A DNA stretch of 64,000 nt from Amorphophallus konjac (Eukaryota > Streptophyta > Magnoliopsida > Alismatales > Araceae). Of the stretch, positions 23,145-35,600 are shown piece by piece; position 1 is the first letter of the stretch; each line of letters begins with the position of its first letter. The stretch spans positions 222,627,643 through 222,691,642 of the forward strand of contig CM040128.1 in the NCBI GenBank assembly GCA_022559845.1, given 5' to 3'. The notes below the pieces were generated by a model that was given only the letters and a program-made list of their open reading frames with translations, did not search any database and had not been told where the DNA came from. Made by a program: the position numbers and the translations under genes.

Positions 23145-25228
23145 ATCTCCCCCTTTTTGACGATGGCAACACTATGAGTCACACTGACTCATGTCAAACT
23201 ATTCTCCCCCTTTGACTTCATCAAAAAAAAATAATTTGAAATGAGAAATACAAATATGCATGCAATGATTGAATGAATTAAATACTCCCCCTTTGACTCA
23301 GTCAGTTAGACATGAAAGACAGAGAGGCAGTTAAACAATGAAGCACTAAACAAGTCTATGTTGCAGATGTATGCTCTCCTATACCAGCCAGATAAGATCA
23401 TGAACAAAACAAGTCTATGATGCAGATGTTAATCTCCCCCTTAAAGCCAGAAAAGAGTTGAGGTATGTCAAGAGGTGAAACATCTATCAGCAAAAACACA
23501 TGGGCACTCAAGGATTACCACAATCTGTAAGCACAATGAATAAATGAGGAAGCAAGATTTTCGTTAGCACACAAAATTCATAAATCTTGATAACCGAATT
23601 TCAGACTCTTCAAGTATAATGGATTATAAATGAGTTGAAACTTACTTTCATGATTTAAGAGTGATGTATTCAAAGTTTATCAAGAAAATTCAATACTCAT
23701 ATCTGAAACACCTTTTAATAGAAATGAACCAAAAACTCATCTGATATTCATGTTTGACCTCCTTCCATCTTACTCATTTAAATTCAATGACTCCTATGTA
23801 AGTTACACAAGATAATATTGAGATTAAATAGACATAATGTGTCTGAACTTGTCTTTAGTTTTTCAGAATTTTCTATTGATCAGCACTTATTTCTTGAGCA
23901 AGTTTAGTTAGGTCAACACCTTTTTACATGAGACATAACACGTCTTAGGTGAAGTGACCCAGTTACTCAGTGTGACAACCATATTGCCTCTCAAAGAGAA
24001 CAGAGTTAGCAATTTGGAGTGTCTTTTTACATGAGGAGACACCTTGATCAGAGGCCAGAATCCCCAGTTACTCAACACAGCCAAGCCATTGCTCTGCCAG
24101 ATTTTCAAACATTTTTATAAGAGAGGTAAATATGGCACTTCATGACATGGGCTTGCTCTATTTCTTTGATAGAGAACCAAGTTTCTCTGTGACCAAAGTC
24201 ATTGCTCTGACCAAGATTTCTTTCAAGTATTTTCAGATTATACAGACATTTCTCAGATCACTGAAAAGTTTAAGAACAATAGAAACTACATGTATTTTAA
24301 CCAAGGAAAGCCATGGTTTTAAAATTTCAGATTTCAGAAGGTTTTGCATAAAATTACATGAGATAGTTGGTTAAGATTTATTAAACAAATGATTCAGATA
24401 CTTTCAAGTCTTTTAGATCAAAACTTAATGAATACATTAGTCTTAAATCAATTTGATTCATCAGCCATTCTTAAGCCAGTATAATAGAAGATTCTTCTTT
24501 TCAGAATATTTCTGATTTATGATTGGGGTGCACTGACTAAAATCTTTCCTCATTCAGATGAATCAACATTGACATTGCAGCAAATCAGTGGAGTCAACAA
24601 AGCATTTTTATTGAGAAAATAGCAGAAAGCAATCATGATGAGGCAAGGATTGAACATTAGAACAGTTCAGTTTAGAAGTCAATAGCTGAGTCTGGAGTAC
24701 AGACAGAACAACTACACAAGTGGAGACAGCAGTGAATTCATATTTGCCAAGAGAATGGATCAGATTGCTAGACAGAAGGAGTTCAAGAGGTGAAGAAGTA
24801 ATCAAACAAGAATGCTCCCCCTATCTAGATGCAATGGAATATCCTTTCAGGTTTTTCAAATTTTATGGCATGCACTACTCTTCACACACAAGCAACAGTC
24901 AAACTCCCCCTGACAAGGTGCATGACATGCAATTAAAGCACTGCTCATGATTTTAAAGTTTATGCTCAAGGAGAATTCATGCTTGTTCAATCAGAGAGAG
25001 AAACTATCAAATGCATCAAGTTCATTTCAAGTTTTCAGAAAGTTTCAATTAACACAAATCAGATCAATAGGATGCTCAACCATCTCAAATAAGCAATTTT
25101 CAGATGATGGAATTTAAATAGTGTTCAGAACTGACCTGAAGAGTAGAATCTTGGGGTTTTCCTTTTAGAGTGCCTTGGCTAAATTACCCCTCTGTGTTCA
25201 TTCCAAGGCACACCTGCAAGTTAGCACA
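23145..25228 (-). other. Element C 3' non-coding region with multiple polypurine tracts
   Basis: No pol or other gene found. On the minus strand the final tract AAAAAGGGGGAG (rc of 23147-23158) abuts the 3' LTR. Further GGGGGAG tracts lie at 23204, 23285, 23434, 24815 and 24904. Such multiplied polypurine tracts are known from Sireviruses. The rest is A/T-rich and unremarkable. Confidence 0.8.
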
Positions 25229-27557
25229 CTATTTGGCATGGGCAGGTACCCAAACAGTCTTGGGTCCTGCATTAACAGTGACAGGTGTTCTAAATAGTCT
25301 TTTAGCAAAGTTATCATCATGATCATCAGGTAACAATTTTTCATGGAATGACCAAACTTTCCACAATATCTACATGATGTAACAGCCCTTGAATTCTTTT
25401 TGTGAACATTGTTATAATCATGGAATCCATGTGAGTTAGCAAAGAAATTTCTGTTACTTGCATGAAATTTTGATTTACCATTACCTGCCTACCAGCATTT
25501 AGAAGCTCGGTGGCCAGGTTTTCCACATTCAAAACATGCAAAAATCTTTTCTTTAAAGACAGCTTTATTCCTACCAAAAGCATTTCTATTTATAGGGAAT
25601 TTGACAAATTCAAAATTAAGTTTCTTTCTCTGTTTATGCCAGCAGTGGGCTCCAGTGTGGCCCAGCTTACCACAACAATAACATTGAATTTTCTTCTTAT
25701 GACTTGCATGATTTTTAGTCTGAACAGTTCTATCATGCAATTTTCTAGCATTGAAATCATCATGTTTCTTTAGTTTGCAATTGTGCATGAGATGACCAAT
25801 TCTGTGACAGTAAAAGCACTGAATTCTTTTATTCTGAGCTAAAGAAGATTTCTTAACCTGAGAATTCCTAGCATGAATTCTGTTAAATTTCAGATCATCC
25901 TTCTTCATCACAAAACACTCAGCCATCTCATGACCAAATTTCCCACAATAGTAACATGACCCCTTTTTAGTATGAGTGTGTGAGAGATCATGTGTCTTGT
26001 GTGCAGCTTTCTTTGTACCAGCAAGAGTGTTTTTGTTCTTTTTCTGAGAATTTTCATTCTTTTTCAGTTTTTGAATTTGTTCGCAGATTTGGAATTGACA
26101 GTGGATTTTTGATTTTTCTGAGCACTAGATTCGAAGATAGGTACACTAGTTATGCTGGTTAACTCAGAACTATGCACAAATGAAGTGTGAAGCTTACTGT
26201 CAAACCCCTTTTTATTAGCTGGGTTAAAGCCTAGACCTTCACGTTGGAAATTAATTTTGCAACCAAGAAGCTTATCCAAATTATCCTTTCCACTCACAAA
26301 CTTTTCTAGAGATTTGTTCAAGTCAGAGATTTCAGATTCAAGTTTTGAAACATTAAGTTCTAGGCCAACAATTTCAGTTTCATAGGAAATGACCTGGTTA
26401 TGCAGAGCATCATTCAGACTTTTCAATGTTTCATTTTCCTGTTTGAGTTTGAGCTGATTTTCAAATTGATTTCCATCAACAACATATTTTCCTTTTTCTA
26501 GAGCAAGCAGTCTCTCTGACATAGCAGTGTTTAATTGTTTCAACTCTTCACTCCCTTTTTGTATCAGTTTCAATTTTTCATTTCCAGATTTCAAATTTTT
26601 AATTTGTTCAGCAGAATTTTCGTCATTAGTAATGGAACTTAGCTGTTCTATTAGAACTTCTTCTCTCTGTTCATCTTTCAAACTTTTATTGAGCAATTCA
26701 TTATTCTCATTTCTTAATGAGGTAACTATATCCTTATACTATTCAAGATCAAAATTAAGACTCTCGTTAACTTCTTTTAGACATGAGCAATCCTTGCAAA
26801 CAAAATCTTTTACCAGTTTTTCATTATGAACTACATTATCGTTATGAGCCTGATCATCATCAATCAAGTTAAGTCTTTCCTTTAGTTCAGCAATTTCACA
26901 AGCAAGCTCTTGATTTTCCTTTTTGTGTAAACCAATTTGTTTCTTAAGCATTTCTTTCTCAGATTTCAAATGATCTAGATCTGAAGTAATAGAATCAAAC
27001 TCTTTTAGTTGTCTTCTGAATATCTCATTTTCTATCTTCAGAATTACCATATCCTCACCTCTAGAATTAACATTCACATGATCATTCAACTTCCTTTTTA
27101 GAGATTTATTTCATTTTTTTAACTTTTCGTAAGAATCAAGCAAATCATTGTATGTTACAATCCAATCATCCATATCATAATTCTCAAATTCAGAAGGTAC
27201 CTCATCTTCATTTTCCTCTTCATTTTCTTCTTACTGTCCATGATCGTCAACCATCAGACATGTGTTGCGATTCCTGGCAAGCTTTAGTTTCTCTAAAATC
27301 TCCTTGGCAGACCTGCACGAAGAAACACATGAAATTAGAGCTCTGTCAAGTGATGCTTTCATTAAATCTAATGCTCTCGAGTTGACAGAGTCTTTCAGTC
27401 TATCCTTATCAGTCCATCTAGATTTATCTTTTGATAATTTGTGTGGACCGTAGACTATTACTTTCCAAAGCTCAGGGTCAGTCGATCTAACATATCGATG
27501 TAAGTTCTTCAGCCATAGATCAAGATCATTACCTTTGAAAATTGGTGGATGAGCCAT
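25229..27557 (-). pseudogene. gag: Copia Gag with five zinc knuckles (element C)
   Basis: Starts MAHPPIFKGNDLDLWLKNL, a Copia Gag N-terminus. Then come an acidic stretch, a long Glu/Lys/Asn-rich coiled-coil region (27089-26064), and five CCHC knuckles at 25956-25915, 25818-25777, 25683-25642, 25536-25495 and 25374-25333. These are CYYCGKFGHEMAEC, CFYCHRIGHLMHNC, CYCCGKLGHTGAHC, CFECGKPGHRASKC and CRYCGKFGHSMKNC. It closes with GPKTVWVPAHAK and TAG at 25231-25229. In-frame stops at 27231, about 27105, 26739 and about 25492, and frameshifts at about 26000 and between the last knuckle and the end, inactivate it. Copia Gag usually has one or two knuckles. Confidence 0.85.
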
Positions 27558-27737
27558 TAAAACAGATAGCAACCAACAGCGCACAAAACAATTGACAAAA
27601 ATGCACCAAAACCAGATAAGCAAGGCAAGGCACTAAGTCAGTGAAATGAAACACCGAGCATAAGAAACCCACTCTGAAATGCACCACAGAAGATGCAGGA
27701 TATGCTGTGGATTGTTAGATCCTATGCACAGCAACCC

Positions 27738-27749
27738 GCTCTGATACCA
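27738..27749 (-). other. Primer binding site, tRNA-iMet type (element C)
   Basis: GCTCTGATACCA on the plus strand is TGGTATCAGAGC on the minus strand, two bases from the 5' LTR. This fixes the orientation of C. Confidence 0.9.
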
Positions 27750-28577
27750 AGTGTTGGGTTCGGTGCGGTAGATTCAGAGGGGGGTGAATGAATCAACCCT
27801 TTAAAAATTTTGCTCAAATAAAAATCTAGTTCGCTAACTAGGCAAAACTAGATAACCTGAACAACTAATTAAATCTCTCCTTCTTCAGAAGGACAATGAG
27901 CAATTGCGGAATAACAATATCAAAGGACACTCAATACCACAGTCAAACACACGGTGTGCAATCAAGCCATATCGTGCCTAAGCATTCATCTAGCGCCAAT
28001 CAGATAGAAGAAATCAAACCAAAGTGCGCAAAGGGTTTTTAGGTGGTTCGATCCTCCAGACCTACGTCCACCCAACACTCAACCTGAGTGTGGATTACTG
28101 CTGACTCACAGCTTGAACCGCTGGGCATCACAGTTTGCCTACAACCGTCGGGGACTACAGCTTAACCCGTCCAGAGGAATCCTCCTCTGCCCACTGAGCA
28201 GCACAGCTTGCTGTCCGAGACCAAGTCTCGCCCGCTGAGGAATTACAGCTTGACCTGTCCAGTGGAATCCTCCACTGCAACTGCTGACTAACAGCTTGAA
28301 GAATGGTAAAAGATGAAACAAAAACAAGTAGACAATCAGCGACTGAAAGCTGTAAATGAAATGCACAATATAGCTCTCGCAGGAGCAAGTCTGGTTTGGA
28401 TCTGATCCAATTTCCAGACAACCACTATCTCTCTCTCTCTTTCTCTGCTCGAGCTTTCTATCTCTCTCTTTTTCTTCTTCTTCTCTTTACATTGGATCGT
28501 GCAGGCACTCATTGCTTCTGCCCTTCTTCTTCAGCTCTCACAGCTTCAATCAGCCTTCTCCTGAGGAAGAAGTCTTC

Positions 28578-28587
28578 ATATATAAAG
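28578..28587 (-). promoter_or_regulatory. TATA-like box, element C 5' LTR
   Basis: TTTATATATG on the minus strand lies about 0.2 kb downstream of the motif array and 0.8 kb before the PBS, where the promoter is expected. The same sequence is at 21258-21267. A TATA box reading the other way (TATATAAAG on plus) is equally possible from sequence alone. Confidence 0.5.
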
Positions 28588-28780
28588 CAACAGCTAGGGA
28601 GTGTGGCTTCCACATATCCCGCCCAAAGGCCTCAGTCCACGTGGCAGCATTTCAGCACAGTGGTTCCACGTGTCATGATCAGGGCACTCCTATTATCCTC
28701 GGATCACGTGCCTTCATTAAGCTTCACGAAGAATACCTGTCAGTCAGTCAGATAGAGTTATCAGTTTAAGACTGAAAGCT

Positions 28781-30240
28781 TGTACAGACTTCGTTCAATG
28801 CATGAAGCAATGTATAGACTTAGAGTGAAAGTGCATGCAATGTATAGACTTGATGCAGTGTATGCAGTTCACCGATGCAGTGTATGCAGCGATGCATAGA
28901 CTTGATCAGTCATCAAAACACACAAGTGCTCATGAGTGTATAGACTAGCTACGGCATCAAGGCAACCATGACAGTGTACAGACTTTAAATGTGTGCAGGT
29001 AGAATGATGTACAGACTTGTTTGTTCGTGCATGCTATAATGTGTAGGCTTAGTGTTTGTGCAGCTAGCCAATGTATAGACTTGGCGTTATAAAGCACACA
29101 GGCTGTATAGACTTGTGAATGCAAAGCTAGACAGTGCATGAAGAACAATGTGCATACTTGGTAGCATGCAATGTATAGACTTGTGCAGACTGGCTATCAT
29201 GCGAGTGTATAGACTTGAGCAGACTGGCTATCATGCAAGTGTATAGACTTGCAATGCGTGCAGCGATGACAATGAATGGACTTGTGTGTGCAGGCTGTAC
29301 AGACTTGATAGCGTGCATGCTGCAAGGCAATGGCTGTACAGACTTGAATGCTCGAAGCACACAATGTATAGACTTTGAAGCATGTGAACACGGCACTGTA
29401 CAGACTTGTGTATGCATGGATGCACAGACTAAGCCACGAGCCAAGTGGCGATGTATAGACTTGTGTTATACACCCAGACAATGTATAGACTTGCACATAG
29501 TGACGCTGCATGAGACGATGCAATGTATAGACTTGGTCTTACAATGCATAGACTTCAAAGACGATGCATGAGACGATGCATTGTATAGACTTAGCGATGC
29601 AATGTTCACGCTCACTTAGACGCTGAGTGAGACGCTGGACAATGTACAGACTTTACTTCGTGTAAGCTACAGGATAATGTATGGACTTTGAAAGACGATG
29701 CATGCATTATCCAACGATGTACAGACTTGAAGAAATGCATGCAGCAACCAATGTATAGACTTGCTAGTGCAAGGAATGTGCATGTGACAGCAATGTATAA
29801 ACTTGATGCGGCTTCAAAGCAACCATGTGCATACTTTACCGATGTACAGACTTCACGCGATGTATAGACTTAGTGTTCTAAACGTAGGTAAATATAAGGA
29901 ATGTATAGACTTTGTGTGCAATGCAAAGGCTGTATAGACTTAGGGTGCCTGAAGCAGGGCAATGTACAGACTTGCCACCAATGTGCAGACTTGCTGTGAC
30001 ATGTGTGCAGACGACACCAATGTACAGACTTGATGCACGAACTGTGCACATGAATGAAGAGCGCTGTGTAGACTTGTGTGTGCATGCTGCAATGAAATGT
30101 ATAGACTTTCTATGCTAACGATGTTCAGACTAGGCTGCAATGTGTAGACTTGGCATATGCATGAAGATTACAGCAGAGAATGTATGGACTTGCTGTATGC
30201 ATGAACTACCCTGTACAGTCTTAAGCAATGTACTGACTTT
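28781..30240. repeat. Array of about 45 TGTAYAGACTTG motifs (5' LTR copy)
   Basis: Second copy of the array, unit by unit alignable to 21461-22920. In the element's own orientation the unit is CAAGTCTATACAT and the array lies in U3, upstream of the promoter. Confidence 0.92.
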
Positions 30241-30469
30241 ATAGAAAACAGTTGAGCAATGCACGGACTATATGCTCCAGACAATCGTGCACCAACTATA
30301 TGCAATGCTATATGAACTGTATGTCTGCACTAATGCAAGATAACACATTCATATGCCCAAAGCAGAACAATCATTCAGACACAGATTCATGATATGCAAT
30401 GGATTCATGATATGCAAGGCTGACTCATAGTGTTTGCTATCATCAAAATCACAGGGGCACAACATCTCT

Positions 30470-31656
30470 GATACTCCGTGGTCAAATTAAGAGTTTGATT
30501 CCTTGATTTCTCTTCCAAATCTGATTCTCAGAACCTTCTGTTTGTTTCTTTGGACTCTTGGGAGTATTATCTTCAAGAGTTTGCTAAGAAATGTCCTACT
30601 TTCTAGCTGGATTATCCTCTACTCGACCTGAGAGTTTAAGGGTCTATAAATAGAACCCTTGACTTCATGGCTTGAGGGGGAGACATCTGGAGTTCGCGTC
30701 GAAGTGCTGCTGCATCCTGGAGCTAGAACCAACCAAGGAGAGCTGCTTCTCTCATCCATATGCTTCCAAAGTCCCAGGAGTATTGTTTCCAAGGGTTTAG
30801 TTCAGTCAAGTTGTCATCTTAGTGTCTTTTCCCTCTTCTAAGCATCATAGCATTGTCTCTCTTCCTCTACCACGTTATTGCATCTTCTGCATCCATTTAA
30901 AACATCCTCCCATCTTTTAAAATGCCCCAGAGGGGTTAAAAAACCAACCTCCCTGGTATTTTCTTTTCCTTTTGCATGTTCTTAAGTTCTTTGATTTATT
31001 GATACTACTTTGTCCAAGGGCTAATCTGGGTTATTTTTCTTGTGTTTTACACTCTTTTGCAGGTTTATAGAGCCCATAGCACGAGGCCCAAGCTTTCTAG
31101 CCGACTGGAAAGCTTGGAGATCAAAAGATTCCCAACCCTTATTCTATAGAACCTCTGACGGTCTATCATAGGCGCATTAGAGTCTTGTAGCGGTCTATCG
31201 TGGGGCCGTCACATGTCCTGTGGCGCATCTGTCTTCGACCGTTACGTTTGACGGAGCTGCAGTTTCCTGGTTGTTTTCTCTCTCCCGTGGGGGGGTGCAT
31301 CATCCTCCTATTCTAAGGTACTTATTAGGTCTTTCGCTTGTTTTTACCTTAGTGGCGATCACGTCTTTCCTTAGTTTGGGCATTAGCTTTCTCTCTCATC
31401 ATATCTCTTCTTTATCTTTGCTTGTTCCACCTATACGGTGTGTTTTTTCCTTGTTCCACGCCCCAGCGTGTGTTTTTCTTTATTTGCTTAGCTTAGTCTT
31501 GATTGAGATAACATGCCCATGCTAGAGCTTGTGCTGGTTGTCTAGGTTCATGATTCACATGTTCATAGGTTGAGTGATTTCATCATTGGCTCATATTTTC
31601 ATTATAGTTGGCATCATAGCCCATCTTGCAAAAGAAGGGACACATTAAAACTAACA
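30470..31656 (+). repeat. Element B left LTR, second part (after element C)
   Basis: Continues from 20431; the right LTR shows the two halves contiguous at about 52196. It contains the promoter, a conserved R-like region (GAGGGGGAGACATCTGGAG), and further palindromes including 31186-31215. It ends ACTAACA before the PBS. Confidence 0.9.
30645..30653 (+). promoter_or_regulatory. TATA box, element B left LTR
   Basis: TATAAATAG in GGTCTATAAATAGAACCC. The right LTR has TATAAATAA at 52365. Palindromic motifs lie both upstream and downstream. Confidence 0.7.
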
Positions 31657-31664
31657 GAATTTTT

Positions 31665-31682
31665 TGGCGATCACGGTGGGAC
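31665..31682 (+). other. Primer binding site, element B (probably tRNA-Arg type)
   Basis: TGGCGATCACGGTGGGAC, eight bases after the LTR, fits the complement of a tRNA 3' end; Tat/Ogre elements are known to use tRNA-Arg. The exact tRNA is not checked. Confidence 0.65.
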
Positions 31683-32610
31683 AACTAGTGTCAATCGTGC
31701 TTTGAATATCTGTTAAACCTGCTCCCCTTTGTTTGCCCTTGTTGCTCTGGTTTTCCCCGAATTTTCCTTTTATTCCCTGATGTTTCTGGTTCTCTGGCTC
31801 TTCTGACGGTCTCATGTGCACGCGTTACGTTATTGTAACGGCCCGGTCTTTGACCGTCACACTACTCTGACGCAGGTATTATAGACCGTCACATGCTCCA
31901 GATAGGTACACATCCCGAGGTGCAGTTCAGTTCCACGGTTTCTGCTGTGATTTTCATACTTGGGTGCTATCTGATCATCTCCTCAGTTGTTTTTCATATT
32001 TGTCTTATTGTGTGCATATTTTATTGCTAGATTTTAAGCTAGAATTTGCATGCACCCCGGTGCACATAGGTTCATTCATATATTCACACTTTAGATTGCA
32101 TTTTCCTACCTTGGTGTGTGGACCTCTCGTCTCCATATTCCTTGGAGCCGATCAGGAATTCACATCAGGGACCTCCATAAGTCCCCGTGAGCTGTGGATT
32201 CTCACACGGACACCAAGCCGATTGTACCTTTCCTACCCCGTGTCTAGGATTGCATAAGTGAAGGAGTGATTACATTTAGAGTCGACCAAGCCACACATCC
32301 TTTCCTATTAGGAACCTATTGTGGAGAGCACATCTTAATCAAATCACTAAGGTTCTAAAGGAGAGAATCATAAAAATCTTGTTGCATCATCTAAGTAACT
32401 TGGTTGATTTTGAGTGTTGTCATCTCGTTTTCACTTACATCGTTGTTTAAGTCATCTAGTTTAGTCACTCATTATGTCTTTGTTGTGTGTTGTTTGCATT
32501 ATTTTAAGGTCTTTCGTTGCATGTGGAGTTGCTTCCATCCTTTAGAAGCTTCATCACCTGGGGGTGATTCCCTTTCCTCATCCTACTTCAATCCATTCTT
32601 TGAATTCACC
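31683..32610 (+). other. Element B 5' leader, non-coding
   Basis: No gene. Palindromic motifs continue: 31803-31830, 31834-31860 and 31868-31895 (CGGT or CGCA ... GACCGTCAC). The 32050-32240 stretch matches the leader of A. Confidence 0.75.
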
Positions 32611-35600
32611 ATGGCTTCTTTCGATCTTCCCCGTTCCCAAGAGGAGTCTCTTCCTAAAGGGCTTCTAAAGGATCCCTCTAGGGTTATCTCATTCCAACCC
32701 AGAGAGGGGCCCCTCCCTCCTTCGTTCTCCATCCCTATGGAGGGTGCCCAATCCACTCAAGCTCTTATTCCTCCTTCCGCTAATTCTATTCTTCAGATGA
32801 TGGCCCAATTAGACCCGGCCCAACTTCAGGCGGTTTATCAGGCCATGCAGGGGTCCAACACCTCACCTTCCCCGATTATGCAAGGTCAGACCAATCCTTC
32901 CATTGCTCAGCCTAGAGCCGATGGGTCCGCCGTCCAGCCCATTCCCATTGACCTCACTCCGGTCCAGCCCAGGACCCTCAGATTCTCTAATCTAGAGATG
33001 GGTCAGTCTTCTGGTTCGGCCCAGCAATTTTTGGATAAGGGAAACATTGTTGTCCCTCCTTCTTTTCCATCAGATCATCATATGTCCGGCCCATCTATAC
33101 CACAGGCTCTTATTGGTCCAAATGATTTCATGCGCCCTCATCAAGGGGCAGCCCAAGTTCATGCCAACATGGGTCATCCTTCGACCCAATACCCTTCCTA
33201 TGGGTGATCATCATACTGAAACTGAGCAAGAATTACTCGATAAATGGGCCGCCATGCAACAACAACTTGACTTCCTCCAGAAGCGGGTTGGCCCACAATC
33301 CTTGGAAGACGTTCCGATCCCCAGCTTCCAAAATATCCGATTCCCTCCGCAATTTGAGCTCCATAATTACCGCAAGTACGATGGGAATGGTAATCCCATC
33401 ATCCATGTAAGGGACTTCTTATATGAATCGGCTCAGTTTCAGTATGATGATCGCCTCATGGTGTATCTATTCCGCCGGTCATTAGATGGTGTTGCACTGG
33501 AATGGTTCTACTCTCTGCCACTAGAGGATGCCGAAAGCTTCAAGATAGTGAAAGACAAGTTCATCCAACGGTTTCAAGACAGGGTCGGCCCGGAATATTC
33601 CTTTACAGACTTGGTGGCCGAGAAAATGAAGCCTGATGAGGAGTTTGCAACTTATGTGGATAGATGGAGGCAGATGGCTGCCAGGGTGCCAGGCCACATT
33701 TCGGAAGAAGAGAAGGTCAAGCTACTCATCTCTAATGCTACCCCGACCTTCCGTAACATCCTTGCTATGAATGATATAGCCAACATGCACCAATTGTATA
33801 GCCGGGCGCGGTTCATTCAAACACAGTTCAAAGACTCCCCCATTCACTCGCTCTTTGAGAACCAAAAGCCAAAATACCACAAGAAACCTCAAGGGCTTGT
33901 CACCGAGGGGGTCTGGACCAACGAACAAGTACAAGCCGTCACCTTCCCCTTTCAAGCCGCTTCATTCCGCTTTCCGCAAAACCCCCGCACTCCTCAAAAC
34001 CCCGCTTCACAAAACTTCCCACCCATTCCGCAAAACCCTATGCCTACCTTCGCCGCTCCATAAAACACCTTTGCCGCTCCGCAACAACCTCCACAGCCTT
34101 TGTAATACCATAATGTCCCTCCACCTAACGGCTACAACAACAACAACAAGCGCCCGGCTCCAAAGAAAGCACAGTACCCACCTCTACCAGAAACCCTCAC
34201 GGATATCTTCTCGGCTCTCATTTCAGTTAGTGCTATACAACTCCCTCCAGAACGGCCCAACTGGAACCCGGCCATTGATCAGACAAAGTATTATTTGTTC
34301 CACAGGTAGCCGGGACATACTATTGAAGGGTGTTTTCAGTTCAGAGACTTGGTCTATGACCTCCATGAAGGACGAAGGATTGATTGGGCCGAAATGCATA
34401 TGGCCATTATAGAAATTAAAGAGAAAAGAAGGCAGCCGCCGAGGCAGCAAGTGCAGCAACAACAGGCACCGCAGCCGCAGCAGCAGCTGCAACAGCAACA
34501 GCAGCCGGTTCAAGACTTGAGGATCCATCAGAACCCAATGCCAAACCATCCTCCCGCTCCGCAGCCTCAGCCGCCAGCACCGGCTCAGGTCAATGTAGTT
34601 CAACCCCCGGCCCCCGATGCTGGGTGGTCCTTTGATGATGATGACTCTATGCCGCAAGTCATGGCCCTTCACCACAACTACCCCACTAACTCCATCCTCA
34701 CCATCCTTACGCCCACATACCAAAACCCTCCTCCGCCTGCTACACCGTTTGTCCTTTCATCTACTCCTACTCCACCGCCCGTCTCTCGCGCATTACTCAC
34801 CCCCGCTATCACCACACCTCCATCTAACCCTCCACTCATTACATCTCCGCCTACTTTTATACCCCCACTTCCGCTCACACCCGCTACCGTCAACCCTTCA
34901 CCCATCATCCTTTCCACCACACCCTCTTCCGCACCACTCATCAACCCCACCGGGCCTACTAAGTCACTTATCCTGAGCCCATCCGAGGCCACGACAGCCT
35001 ATAACTTCGCCCTACGGAGCGGACGCATGTTTCACCGCAATTATCCTTCTACCTCCAATCCCCAGTCTTCCCAACCGACTGCTGAGCAGGAAGAAGCCGA
35101 GCCATTACCAGGCACCCAATACGATCTGTTGCATCACTTGGATCGGGTGCCCGCCAAGATATCCATGTTGGAGCTCATCAAAAGATCTACCCTTCACCAA
35201 GATGCTCTCAGGAACTTTCTTCAGAAGGTGATGGTTAGTGACGATGAGGCAGCTGACAGTTTACCTACAGCACTGGCGACTATTTCCAAAGGACCAGCTA
35301 TAACCTTCTCTGAAACCGAGTTAGCACCACCAGAAGCTCGGCAAATGCCGCTTTGCATCACCATTATCTTGAATAAAGTCAGCATTGATGCGGCATTAGT
35401 TGACACATGGGCATCTATCAATGTATGCCCGCTCAGCACTCTCAGGGCCTGCAATCTGTCAAAAGAAATTTTACGCCCAACCCCCACTACTATAGCTGCT
35501 TATGACAATTTTTGGAGGGCATGTCACAGGATTGTTACCATTCAAGCTGAGCTTGGGCCTCTCACTATGCCCATTGAATTCTATGTGCTAGACATCGACC

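Larger units (their letters stand above)
20432..30464 (-). mobile_element. Element C: Sirevirus-like Copia element, gag-only, on the minus strand
   Basis: A complete element of 10,033 bp with TCTCT duplications at 20427-20431 and 30465-30469. The two LTRs are each 2713 bp and very alike. Read on the minus strand the order is 5' LTR (30464-27752), iMet primer site (27749-27738), Gag (27557-25229), 2.1 kb non-coding with several polypurine tracts, 3' LTR (23144-20432). No protease, integrase, RT or RNase H is readable, so it needs a partner. It splits the B left LTR. The high LTR similarity suggests it is one of the younger insertions, with G. Confidence 0.92.
27752..30464 (-). repeat. Element C 5' LTR
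   Basis: 2713 bp, near-identical to 20432-23144 by eye, with mostly transition differences. On the minus strand it runs from the motif array (U3) through the TATA-like box to R/U5 with the ACAGCTTG..ACCGCTG repeats. Confidence 0.93.

Noticed and set aside
32404..32610. Upstream start at 32404 for B Gag
   Set aside because: The first 69 codons are hydrophobic and unlike Gag, with untranslated-leader composition; Met at 32611 is more credible, though not proven.
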